The translations under genes were made by a program, and so were the position numbers. The notes beneath the pieces are model-generated. The model did not search any database and was not told the origin of the DNA. It saw nothing but the letters and a program-made list of their open reading frames with translations. DNA of 64,000 bases. It comes from Harpalus rubripes. Lineage: Eukaryota; Arthropoda; Insecta; Coleoptera; Carabidae. Below are positions 12,201 through 26,200 of this stretch, in pieces (position 1 is the first letter of the stretch; every line of letters begins with the position of its first letter). The stretch covers positions 63,791,765 through 63,855,764 of the forward strand of contig OY720455.1 in assembly GCA_963082715.1 (NCBI GenBank). Direction: 5' to 3'.

Positions 12201-13773
12201 ACTATAAATAATAATGACATATGTCGTAGAATTACAGATACCTAATTATCTTCTACACTGCCCTCTGTGCTAATATTTACCCAGTGGCGTTGACTTTTAA
12301 ATCAAATTATTATTCCTTGGTTTATAAGTTAAGTCTATGTTTTTGTATTTTGCAAAAACATAAGTGAAGAACATAAATCTTTCAGAAAGGCATTATTTAG
12401 AAGAAAATTTCAAATAAATTACTCTTATTTTTTCGGTTAAAATGTGTCCATAAATATTTCATGTTGCACGCCTATGCATACGAAATGCAATGAAGTTATC
12501 TACAAGTAATATTATATCAGACGGCTCACAAATGACCTTGAATGGATCCGTGAATTCTATTCTTTCCCGGTATTTATACTTTAATCTTCATTTTATTATA
12601 GCTCCGGTGGCTTAATGGTAAGAGCAACGCCTCATGTCATGAGTGCCCTTGGGGCTCTGGGTTCGAATCCCACTAAGGCATGGATGTGTGCGAATGTGAA
12701 CTCACTCTGTAATTGGGATTTAATCCTGTTGAGGGGTTTAAAAAAATGTAGTTACTTGGATTAGATTAGACTATATTTTAAGAAATAAGCTGTCAAAATT
12801 AGAATAAAATTCGCTAATCCAAAAATAAGGATTGACTTAATCTTTTTTGTGACGAGCTGTAAATGGCGGGAGGTATTGTGTTGGCCACACCAGAATTTTT
12901 ATCATTGCATGTAACAAGAAGTTGTAGTGAGATTCCTTACTGTCATTAAAATACAACAAATCTTGCAAAAAAAAATTCAACCCTTAAGAGAAAAGAGAAT
13001 TTAATGATTTTCCATTTTATCGTAACAAGTAGAAACTTCGGTATTTCACAATAAAACAAATAATACTTTACGGTGTAATAAAATTACGCGGAACAAATTT
13101 GTGAATTTATTGTCCTTCGAATTTCAGTTACAAGTACGTTACATGTTACATCTTACATGCGTACATCCATAAAATTACATAATATAAGAAATTGTCGTAA
13201 TATATAAAACATATTACATTTGGGAATTTTAATCGTAAATTATTGCGGATTTATTGTGTTATAAAATATACAAATATTTTGATAAGCTTCATAAATTAAT
13301 GTCAGTAAATTGTTTATTTATTTTGTACATTGTAGCATTGTTAGATAAATTGGGGCTATTCTTAAATCACTTTACGACAAAGTGACCAACAATCGTACAT
13401 TGTACTATACTTAATTAGATTTGAATCTACGAGGGTCATGCAGGATTTATTGAAAATAAAACGCATGTTTCATTGCTTCACAAAAGCAACTGTGGTGCAC
13501 TCTCCATGCCAGTGAAGTGACGTCTGGTGTCATTGTTACCGATATCTGGGTATAAATCTGATTGGCCCACCCAGCAATGGGTAATATGTAAATTGTAACA
13601 AATTAATAAATATAATGTGGCCAGCACATTACCTCTCGCCAATTCCATGTTTAAAAAACAATTAGCTTTAAGTAAAGTATCACTTCCGGTTTATCATATA
13701 TAGTCAAAATATAATATCGAGTTCGAAATTATATACTAGTTTTAAATACTAAATTTGACAAGTTTTGGATCAA

Positions 13774-13843
<70 letters not shown>

Positions 13844-13906
13844 TTTTTGCTAAAATTGATAAACCGGAAGTGGTACTTTACTGAAAGCTCTAAACAGATA
13901 TTTTTT

Positions 13907-13956
<50 letters not shown>

Positions 13957-16900
13957 AAAAAAATATCTGTTTAGAGCTTTCAGTAAAGTACCACTTCCGG
14001 TTTATCAATTTTAGCAAAAATTTAATACTAGTATGTCGTTCTCATTAATATAAAAGTCGTAAATATCAAATTTGAAAAGTCTTGGAATATATCAATAGAT
14101 TTTTCACAAAAATCTGTTCAGAGCTTCAAGTAAAGTATCACTTCCTGATTATCAATTTTAGCCAAAATCTAATATATTATTACCATTGTTATAGAAGTCG
14201 TAAATACTAAAATTGAAAAGTTTTGGATTGTATCATATATTTTTCTCCAAAATCTGTTCAGAGCTTCAAGTAAAGTGTCACTTCTAGTTTATCAATTTTA
14301 GCCAAAATCTAAAATGACGTTCTCATTTATACAAAAGTCTTAAATACCAAATTTGAAAAGTCTTGGAATAGATTTTTCACAAAAATCTGTTCAGAGTTTC
14401 AAGTAAAGTATCACTTCCGGATTATCAATTTTATCCAAAATCTAATATATTATTACCATTGTTATAGAAGTCTTAAATACTAAAATTGAAAAGTTTTGGA
14501 TTGTATCATAATATATTTTTCTCGAAAATCTGTTTAGAGCTTCAAGTAAAGTATCATTTCCGGTTTATCAATTCTAGCCAAAATCTAATATGTTGATCAC
14601 CTTCATATAAAAGTCGTAAATACCAAATTTAAAAAGTTTTGGAATATATCATAATATATTTTTCACGGATATCTGTTGAGATCTTCAAGTAAAGTATCAC
14701 TTCCGGTTTATCAATTTTAGCCAAAATCTAGTATGTTATTCTCCTTGATATAAAAGTCTTAAATACTAAAATTGAATAGTTTTGGATTGTATTTTAATAT
14801 AGTGTTTCATTAAAAACTGTTATGGGCTTCAAGTAAGGTACTACTTCCGGTTATCCAGTTTTACCCAAAATCTAATCAACTCTTTATATGAATTCAGAAA
14901 GCTTAAATACGGAAAATAGAAATATTTGGCAGTTTGTAAGAGTTACCGTGGACGAAAAAATCGTCACAGACACACAACTTACACGAACATCGTAAAAATA
15001 GTAAAAATGTGTTGTGGGAACCCTAATTCGTGCTTATTCACTGAAAACTCACTATCGAATTTTTGGACCGAAACATTACCTCTCTTACTTTCGGTATGGC
15101 AAGAGGTAAAAATGACAATGAAAGCATCTAAATTTATTTCAAATTCTATTGTATTCACTGACTCAGAATGTAAACATGCTTCATTTGTTATTGACAGTAT
15201 TAGAAGTATCCTTGCTTTAGAACAAGGAAGTGAATCTTTAATTATCTTGTTTATATATTTATTTATTAAGCAATTCTTAAAGTAATCTTTCTTTCAATTT
15301 ATTTTAGTCCGACTTCAAAAACACCCCCTAAACGAGATTCATCCCTTATGCCATCCAATACTTTAAATACTATCCCTCCAGTACCTTCAAATACCCCTAC
15401 AATTACCCCTTCGAACAATACGAATACTTCTGTAGATATTAGAGCAAGTTTAAATATTACCCTTACTTCTAATACAATTCCACCAATCCCAAACACTGCC
15501 CCACTTCCCCCCACTCCTGCCGTCTCTTCCTGTGTTTCCCCTACCACTACATCCACCACCCCTTGTCCTACCACCCCTCTTACTTCTTCATCGCCAGCCA
15601 ATCCCGTTGCAGCTGTTATCCCCTCTCCATCTCCCACTCCAACTAACCCCACCCCTGTCACGAATCCAGTAGCCAATCACGAAGTCTCTGAGGATAGTGG
15701 GGACTCGATAGGACCAAGCGAGAGCAGAGAACAAGCGGGGGAACCGGACGGAAGAGCGGATCCGGATATACCGTGTGAACCTCCCGCGTTGCCGAGAAGT
15801 CCGCCGCCTGTTGTTTCGCCCCCACCAAGGGCGAGTTTTCTGCATGGGCTGAAGGGGGAGAAACAAGCGCAGCAAGTGCCAACCGTACAAGACAAACCCA
15901 AGGTAAGACAAATTTCAACTTTTCAATTTTTTTAAATTTCGGAATCGGATAAACTGATATTGGCTGGATTCTAGAATACCAACCAACCTTGAAATTCCAT
16001 TTTTTTTTTTGTTGTAATGTCTTCTTTTAGCAAAAATATAACAAGATAATACAAAGAACGCGGAAGCAAGTATTTATATTTTTTTGCAAAAATAAAGCCA
16101 GTATAACTGTGAAAATTATGACTTCTTCGTATGCAAATTTTCAGAAAAATACTTTAATCCGTAATTCCGGTACATAATGTAATGTTTAATGAGCCGTGAT
16201 GTAATGTAATTACCCGTTTAAAGTTGTGCTCGCGATTTTTGCAAAAATCTCCGAAACTATAGGTTCTAGCAAAAAACACTTTATATACAAAATTAAAGTA
16301 TATGAAATTTTCTACAAAAATGGTCTTATTCATTTTTTTGTAGGATTAATAGTTTCGAAGATTCAAAGCGGACATAATAACGATTTTTTTCAAAAATTAT
16401 TTATTGGAGACTTTTCATCATATTTTTTTTGTAATACGTACGATATTGAATGTGTGGCCTGCTTTTCGTGTTACACCCGGTATATAAACATAAATATAGC
16501 AAGTATTTAGAAAAAATCTGAAGTGGCCAGCACATAACCTCTCGCCAGATATTTTACCTGGTTGTACGCATAAAACGAAAAATATTTTTAAATACAAATA
16601 CATATATTCATGTCTCACTGCAAAATAATTCTCACATATATTTGCAAAATCTATGGGATATTTTAATATAAATTATGTACAATACATACATTTTCTTTAT
16701 ATTCAATATCCTGAAATTTTCTTTTTCTACTTTTCTTTTTCTTTATATTCGTCATTTTTTCGCAAATTCCTTTTATATTCTTTTTTACGTATATTCTTTT
16801 GCGTTGTTGACTTTTTTCTTATTTTCACAATCTTCATAATGGTGTACAAATATTTTTGACAGTGGCATACAAATATTTTTGACAGTGACATTTATGTGTC

Positions 16901-17238
16901 AATTACAAACATTTGAATTTCTTACCTTGAAGTAGTTTGATCTGAAAATTTTTACATTAAATTATTTAATATGCATTTCTTGATCTCTAAATCTATAGAA
17001 GATATACTAATGAATTTATATTTATCGAATAAAGTATTTAACGTTCTGTAATATAAGTATTTACAAAAATTTTCGATAAATAATATTTAGATGATTTTTT
17101 TTTGTAACTACTACTTCCGGTTGTCCAATTGTTACCAAAACTTAATCAACTCTTCCCATTATTGTTAGATTGGGGAATCCGTAGTTAAAAATCTCTTAAG
17201 TCTTATAGTATTTGAGAAATCGTGAATCCACACATACA

Positions 17239-17269
<31 letters not shown>

Positions 17270-20200
17270 GCGCGCGCCCGCACACACACACACACACACA
17301 CACATACGGACATCATCGTAAAAAATGTTATAATCGGATTCTAGGGACCTTAAAACGTGCTTATTCATTAAAATCTGAATATGCGGTTTTTAGCATGAAT
17401 TCAATACCTCTCTTAGCGAGAGGTAATAGTTATTAACGTCATAAGACTGATATAAAGGTTGATTGTAAAATCTCGGCTGTCGCCTCGATTATACAATCTT
17501 CAACCGCGTCTGTTATTTGCATATCAGCCGTGTGACGTTCAGTATTTTTCATAATAACATAAAATATCTTCTGAAAATTGTATTTTCTATGGCATATTGA
17601 CAGGTGACAGCTCTTCATGACTATTTCATGATGCTGCGATTTTTTTTAGGAACACATGATTTTTAATAATTGTACTACAGTGTGTTCAAAAAAATTCCTG
17701 ACTCGGAGTAGGCTATGAACAGAGAAACGTGGGTCTGATCATTATTCATTTCAAAAGTCAAGTTGTCAAAATTGATCTTGAAATGTAATTTTAAAGAGAA
17801 AAGACAATAAAGAAAGATACAATACATATTGACATTCGTCGTTTTTTAATTTGTTTCCATTTCTACAATAAGATACAGGAAGAAAAGCTTTGGTTTTTTT
17901 ACAAAACATTTTTGACAATATTTTATGTCAAAATGACATTTAATTAATTGACATAAGTTTCTTAGTACATAGCCTACTCCGAGTTAGGAATTTTTTTGAA
18001 CATACTGTATTATAAAAAATAACGGCCGTGGCTGTTTTGTCGCATATATTGGTTGAGCATACAGTACTGTTAAAGCACATTTAACAGTATGGTATTATGA
18101 AAAAAGTATTGTTTGCGAAGCCATTTGCTATGTATGACGAAAAATCTCCAATAAATAACTTTTGAAAAAATCGTTATTTTGTCCGCCTTGAATCTTCGAA
18201 ACTATTAATCCTACAAAAAAATTAATAAGACCATTTTTGTAGAAAATTTCATCTATTTTAATTTTGTATATAAAGTGTTTTTTGATAAGACCTATAGTTT
18301 CGGAGATTTTTTCAAAAATCGTGAAAAGAACTTTTTCAAACCGGTCCCCCTTCCCCACTCACCCCCCACCCAAAGGTACTTTTACTATGTTGTAAAGTTG
18401 TACAGCAGACATCAAGGAATATTTATGCCAAGTTTCAAAACTCCGGTATTTTTTTCCCTCGATCAGCATCAATTGATCTTTAAAGTCACATAATGTCCGA
18501 CCACCTGGTTAGTAAAAGGAACTAGGTGTGATACTTTATTTATTTGTTGTTACACAATTATTAAAATGACTCAGTTCTTAAATATTTTACTTTTTATAAT
18601 CCTCCTACTGACATTCTTCAAATAAATTAAATAAAAAGGTATCACTTTACAGTAAAAGTGAAAAGTATAGTTTTTAAGAGAAACAAGAAGACAGTGGCTG
18701 TCAATAGCGGTTTATTTCTCCCCAATTTTATAGGTACCTTCAAAACCAGACAAGCCTTCACAGATGGTCCGCTCACCTTCCTCCGATTTACCCCCTCTCC
18801 CTACACAAACTCAAACACCAAACAAACGCCGCGCGCCGAACCCCCCTTCCTTAGAGGACCTCCCCTTAGACATAGACCCTCTCCCTATACCCCTCCCTCC
18901 AACTCCTACCCAACCTACCCCACCATCCTTCGAAGATGATGCCCCAGGTCTCGAAACCCCGCTGAAGAAGACGCCCACACCCGTGGTCATAGAGCACCTG
19001 GCAAGCGAGGAGAAGAGGAAGGATAAAACGAAGAGTAGGTTCTCGCTGAAGAAGTTCTTGAGAGTTGGAGGAAGTGGAAGTAAAAACTTGGAGAAGACGA
19101 GGCAAGAAGATGTGAAGGAGAAACAAAATAGTGCCAAACCGAGATTGGTGATTGTGCATCCCTTGGAGTTGAATGGATCAGCTGTGGAGGTGGTGACGCC
19201 CCCACCCAATGTTGTGGAAGAAGGGTTGACTTTCGCGACTCCCATTAAAGGTCAGGAAATATTTATTTTGCTTTGCAATCTGCCCATTTTTAACAACAAA
19301 CAAATTATGTAATGATCCTGTTTTCAAAAGTACAATGAATTACGTATTTCACAATTACACACTATAATGGGCGCGTCGGCGCATCCAACTTTTATTTAAA
19401 AAAATTTATATTAAGAAGAATTTAAAAATAGAAATTCCGTATTTTGTGTTTAAGTAGAGAGAACCGACATAAGTTACCATTAAATAAATGTTGCAAGAAT
19501 AAAAATACGTATCCATTACAAACTGTGATCAAAAATCTTTGAGATTAAAATAATGGACGTTTTCAATTTAACGGCTATCTCTTTCTATCGCTGCAAATAA
19601 TAAGAAAATGGAGCGAACAACTGCCAGTTGAGCTGTCAAACGAAACGTCAAAAATATTGCAGTCATTAAAATACCTGCATTCTCAGTGAAAATTTGCATC
19701 GTTAGACATTTTAACTTCAATAAAAGCTTTTGTAACTTATTTCGATAAGATTTTTTTAAAGTTATCTAAGATATTTTCACATTTTGTCAAATTTTTTTAT
19801 AAACAAACTCCGTAGATCTCACTTGTTCTTACTATGCGCAAATCTCCATTGTGCATATCTTCTATCTCTTTAAATTGAAAAGGTCCATTAAAACAAATTA
19901 TAATATAAATTTATTTAATAAGTAAATTTTCTTTTGATCTTAATAAAAAATTAATGATGTTAGAGTATATGTAAAACCAATCCCGAATTTATCAGCAAAA
20001 TATGCATGGTTCACTCTACAGTGACATTTTCACAGGTTAACATAGTGATCATTTTACGCTTAAAACTTTAATGGACCTTTTCAATTTATAGAGATAGAAG
20101 ATATGCGCAATGGAGATCTGCGCATAGTAAGAACAATGGACTTTTTCAATTTAAAGAGATAGAAGATATGCGCAATAGAGATCTGTGCATAGTAAGAACA

Positions 20201-23200
20201 ACAGATCTATGGCGTTTGTTTCTAGAAAAATTAGACGTCAAATGTGAAAATATCTCAGATAACTTTAAAAAATGTTATCGAAATAAGTTACAAAAGCTTT
20301 TATTGAAGTTAAAATGTCTAACGATGCAAATTTTCACTGAGTATACACGTATTTTAATGACTACAATATTTTTGACGTTTGTTTGACAGCCCAACTGGCA
20401 GTTGTTCGCGCCATTTTCTTACTATTTGCAGCGATAGAAAGAGATAGCCGTTAAATGAACCTTTTCAATTTAACGGCTATCTCTTTCTATCCCTGCAAAT
20501 AATAAGAAAATGGCGGGAACAACTGCCAGTTGGGCTGTCAAACGAAGCGTCAAAAATATTGCAGTCATTAAAATACCTGTATTCTCGGTGAAAATTTACA
20601 TCGTTAGACATTTTAACTTCAATAAAAGCTTTTGTTACTTATTTTGATAAGATTTTTTTAAAGAGTTACCTGAGATATTCTCACATTTTACGTCTAATTT
20701 TTTTAGAAACAAACGCCATAGATCTCCTTTGTTCTTACTATGCGCAGATCTCTATTGCGCATATCTTCTATCTCTTTAAATTGAAAAGGTCTATTACTAC
20801 ATTATTATAGATATAAAAATACAAAATAGCAATTTTTATTTTGTTTTCATTTATTTGTATTCAAAATTCATATGCGACATGTAATTTATAAAAAGCTGAA
20901 GACTTAAACGGCTACGATATGAATCATAAGTTTCAACAAATTATTTCTTAAAAAAGTAAGACACTAATCTTCCGGACCATTATTTATGATATTCAAATAT
21001 TATGAGTCACATTTTGTATGTTTTTCTCGGTATTTAGTGAAAATTTAACTTTAAAACCAACTTTTACAAATTCTTTGAATTTTGTTAACCTCAATTATAG
21101 ATTCATTTCTAGTATGACAATACTGTTCCGTGTTAATCAGAGTATTCCATGTCAAATGAATGAATATTAATGAATTCAGTGACGCCTACTTATCATATTT
21201 TATGATAAGCAGGATTCTATTTGTCAACAATGAGATAAAACAGTTAAGAATTCTTAAGAAACTGTTCTTTTGTAACGTTTTATGCAATTTTTTGCTAATA
21301 TACAAACTGCGTTCTAAATTTTCGTCGTTTTAAATTCTAGAAATTTTGCCACCAGCACCACCACCCCGCAATCTATCCGAAAAACGTACAGAAGACCCCA
21401 AACCCCCGCCAAAATCCGAAGAAATCCTTCGCAAAACCCGAACCCAACCCTCTCCTCCTAAATGCCCCCCTGTGGCCGACAACGTGTACGCCAACCTAGG
21501 CGAAGTCAGGTCCGGACTAGTCCCGAGTAAACCCCAACGCACTGCCAGTATGCGAGAACGAGAAGCCCTTTTAGAACAGCAGCAAATTCGTCGGAAGACA
21601 ACACTGCCACAAGAAAATCTCTATGAACGGATTAACCCTCCTAGGAGACACTCGGATGAGTCGAATTGTGTGACGAAGGGGTTTAAGCCCGGGTCGTTCA
21701 GTGGGAGTGAACCTGATTTGGAGATTTATAGCCCGTGTGGAAGTTATTATGGTAGTGAATGTGAGGTAAGATTTCTGATTTCTAATATACTCTAACTATT
21801 CGAGATAAAGGTCGTTTGAATGTTTTGATCTACTAAGGTTACCTGCCTTTCACCTGCCGATTGATTTTATAATCGAAACATTTAATAGTCATTGTTTTTT
21901 ATTCGTGATACAATTTTTTGTAATAGTTCTCATTTTTGTATACCATATTTATGCAATACTAGCTGTACCTGTTGCAAATGGGGTATATGTTAATTAATTA
22001 TAAAGTTTATGTATAGGGTCTGTCCTTAAATTAAGTAACACTTCAAGGGGGGGGTGCGGGTCAAGAGTAGCGTTACGAAGGGGTGGGAGAGGGTTAATGT
22101 GTGCGTTACGTAACGATAAAATATAAAAAAATATTGCTAAACTTCCTTTAATAGTTTTGAAACATTCAAATTTCACGGTGCTAATTCATATATGCAGGCA
22201 GTCGTTTGTTTTCAATAATAGTCAACACAATATGGCGGGCACAGTTCAAATTCGGGCCAGTGGTCTTTCATTCGTGCAATGCAATTCATATTAAAACATG
22301 AATTCAAGTAGTGTTGATAAGGAAAAACTTTTCAATAGTTTGTTAAAAGCATATGGAAATGCATATGCTTTTAATTTCTGTGCTGTTATTTTTTCATCTT
22401 TATGGACATTAATTTAATTAGTTTCTGTTTCAAATTTTAACTGAATATTAAGGAGGCCATATGCTTTTATGTACAGTAAAAAAATTGGGGTGACAAGCCG
22501 TAGGACAAGAGTAGTACATTATTTTTCATCTTTATGTACATTAATTTAAATAGTTTCTGTTCTGTTCTGTTTTTTCATCTTTATATACATTAATTTAAAT
22601 AGTTTCTGTTTCAAATTTTAACTGAATATTAAGGAGGCCATGTACTTTTATATCCAGTAAAAAAATGGGGGGGGATCAAGTACTGCGTTACGTAATATAT
22701 GGGGGGGGGGTCGTGTTTGCGTTACGGGTGCGTTACAAAAAGGAGAGGGGGTATCAAAAATTTCCTAATTTTGCGTTACGTAATTTAAGGACAGCCCCAA
22801 TATTCAATTTTTGATACTATTCTACAGTTTTTTTTTTCAATCACTGCTGCTTTGTTTTGGACACATTAACACGTAGAGAAAACTCTGGTTGATTATTTGA
22901 CACAACACTGTTAATATTAAATAAATAATTTATGGCCGGTTTATTAATAATTTTTCGTATTCATGCATTGAAATGTGTTGCTTCGCGTCGCTTAAGCAAC
23001 GTCCGAAACGTCAATTTCCCAAGTCTCCACTAGATAAGCGACCGGAAAATTTTGGAAAAAACACTCTCCTTTTTCTAAAGCATTTCTTAAAGAAATATAT
23101 TTATAATAAAAAAGTATAGTTTGTCAGACATTCTTTCGCTTAATAATAATAAAAGAAAATGGTGAAATATTGAATGAAATTTTAAAATAATGAAGTTAGT

Positions 23201-26200
23201 GCCTTTGGTTCACAATATTGGCAACAATTTCTGCTTGGCGGGAGTCGGCAAGACCAACGACCAAATATAACTAGACAAAACTTCATTTGGTTTGCTTTGA
23301 TTTTAGCTGGCCAGACAGAGAAACTAGAAATAGAGATATGTCTTGTCTATTCCGAGTATTTCTCACTAGATGTCACCATTGAGAGCACGTAGAGCATCTG
23401 TCTAGTTTGAATGTTGCTCACTAGAGGCGCAAGTGTTCTTAGTAAAAATTTCGTGGTTAACAGTAAATAATTTATAAGGTTTAATATTAAAGAAAAACCG
23501 TGTCACTCACAAAACCACTACAACTACAAAATAAAGACAAAATATACATGCTTCTACGTGGCCTCTAATGAGCAACTCTCAAACTAAACACTAGACTATA
23601 CACTGACACTACTCGACAATACTCGAACTATATCTTGTTCCATTGAAGCCATTCAATATTGCGGAGCATAGGGAATAGTTTTGATCTCTCTGATTGGCTG
23701 AAATTAGAGACAAGTTTACCCAATATAATAGACCATTTCAGAAATTCAAAGCGCATGCGCCAAATGTTAGACTGCGACAAAAGTTAGTGTCGATTGCCGT
23801 ATACCCGTCCTTGTTTATATGGTAGTTCTGTCAATTTTACAGTTTTGTTTTGTTGGTTTCGTTTTTCAAATAATTATGACTGGTACTAAACTTCTGGCCC
23901 ACAAAATATTGCCATTTGAAATGTTTTGTCTGGTTTAGAAAATAAAAAGTTAGGTTAGTTATAGTAATAGAATTTTTATAATTGATTGATGAATGGACTT
24001 CATTTTTTCACATAGTAAAATAAGTTTTTATTTGTAAAATAAGAATTGAAATCATATCTTATACTCAAATTCATATTAACAACTTCTGTGTAGCTCTAAA
24101 ATTTAACGGCATTAACTTTTTAGTTTGAAAAGTAAATGTAGTGGTCGCTCAAATTTCTGAAATGGTCTATTTCGGCTACTTCAGATTTGCGCTGTTGCCA
24201 GTGCCATCTACTGAATGGCTTAAGTGGAACAGAGCATAGACAAGGCATATCTCTATCTCTAGTTTCTCTGTCTGGCCAGCCGAAATCAAAACATTCAGTG
24301 AGGAGGGATAGGGAATGTTTTGTCTAGTTGGTCGTTGGACATGACAGCACTCGGGAAGTCGGTAAAACATAACCAACAAACGTAATGTAAATTGTAACAA
24401 AACAATAAGAAATTTGTCAATTATAACTTGGTAAGTAATAAATAGTTATTAGATACCATGATTAACACTACATTACAATAAAAAATAAAAAAAAAAACAT
24501 TAAAATAATTGGAATTTAAATTAGGTACAAAGCAGTGAGAAGTGTAATATTTTCTTCCCGCCATTACTGCGTACATAACATGAACTATGTGCGAATTAAG
24601 TCTCGACATACGTGTCCAAAACGTGCTTCATAGAAAGAGACAGAAGCAAAACACAGCCACCTGTTTATGTTTACATTTGACACTTGACAATTTAATTCTT
24701 GTGTTTATCGTATTTTCTAGATTTTACATATTTTAAATCAAATAATTTTCTTTTTGCGATTTGGCATTGAATTTGACGTTTCAGTATCAAATATAGAAGA
24801 CATACGTTCATGTTTTCATTTTAAACTAGCGCTCGTAGCGGACAACTACGGCGAACCAAAGATGCTGCATACGTCATTGTATTGCGGGCGATTTAAATAC
24901 CGATAAATTTAATATCGTTTGTACATCAAAATACGCTATATTTTATTACTTTTATTGTATTAATAGTAATATTGTCCATATAGTATTGCAGTAATGTGGA
25001 AAAATCCCCCACTTCGTAGTTCAGTGGCATTTAATTGTTTCATGCCAATTCCCCGAGTGTAAAAAATAATAAATTGTAGGTACTTCAATGACAAATGCTA
25101 ATTTATTATTACTTATTTACTATGATAACTATTACCGTAACCATAATAATTTAAAGTATTTATTACCGTATAATTCTAGAGTCCACGGCGTCCATTTTAG
25201 TGTCCTCTGGTTAAATTAACCATAACAAAATAATAACAAAGTTGCAACAATCATGACAACAGTTTAGATTGAGTAACCGGGTTAATTGTCATTATTGATT
25301 TCTCATTTCCTGAAGATGATTTTCTGTTTCTGTCAGATTTCGGAAGGAGGTTGCTCAAGACCCTGTCGGCTTCGATCGAGGAAAGGAAGGAGTATTGTTC
25401 ATAGAAATTTGGAGGACAATTATGGGGCAGTTGTCGTGGCGAATCATGAAGCTCTTGCACAAGTTTTGGAACATGTAAGTGGGAAAGTTTTTTTCATTGT
25501 TTATAATTTATAAATTTGGTTTGTGAAACACTCGTAAATATTATAACGTTTTTTTTTTTTATTTATTTGGGTGGAGAGTAAAAATCAAAGGATTATTATT
25601 AATTAAAATAAATGTTTATTAAAATAATTAATATTGAAAAATAATTAACTTAACGATCACTATGATTAAACACTAACACTAAGATTATTTATTTATTTCG
25701 ATTCACTGGACTTCGCTATTTATTTATATCACATTAAACTGGTTGACTGTCTGTCCATCTCGCTGACTAATATTTTTTAGAAAAGTCTCCACGTCATAAC
25801 AATGCGCTGGTAATTACTCTTATCTCCCCTCTTGTTAATACAGTAGTTCCTTTACATCGTCTGCCTCCGCGCGCCACATCTGGATTATCGATCGCTTACC
25901 TAGGCTCCTCCTCCCTACTAGAACACTTCTATTCATAGGCGTCGGTTCGCACGTGCTAGCTGGGGGCTTGCGAACCAAATGTTGTAGATACTCTCACGTT
26001 ACAATATTTTTTATATGATGTATAATAGTAAATTTGTACGTAAACCGACAAAAAATATGTACAAGGAGAACAAACTATTGTAAATATTTCCGATGAACAT
26101 GTTGAGTTTGAGTGTTCTTTACGGTATCTTCAATACTCGATATTATACTTCGTTAGCTGAAACGAGAGACTAATTTTTGAACAGAGACAAATCGTTCTAT

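Larger units (their letters stand above)
11478..12893 (+). repeat. Dispersed repeat 1, long copy with a nested MITE and SINE
   Basis: It is colinear with 79-1005 (ACCTCCCGCTACCCTTGGTA, ATCGGATAACCGGAAATGGC) and ends GGCGGGAGGTATTGTGTTGG. A MITE segment (12021-12543) and a SINE (12600-12740) interrupt it. It lies in intron 2 of the PEAK-like gene. Confidence 0.6.

Noticed and set aside
12600..12680. tRNA gene
   Set aside because: A- and B-boxes are present, but the acceptor stem does not pair well and a non-tRNA body follows, as in a SINE.
15299..15676. Gly/Val-rich open frame on the minus strand
   Set aside because: It is the complement of the Pro/Thr/Ser-rich exon 3 and has no family features.
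17165..17436. Open frames rich in Thr-His or Val-Cys
   Set aside because: They are translations of the CA/CG microsatellite.
18811..19245. Open frames on the minus strand opposite exon 4
   Set aside because: They arise from the composition of the proline-rich plus-strand exon.
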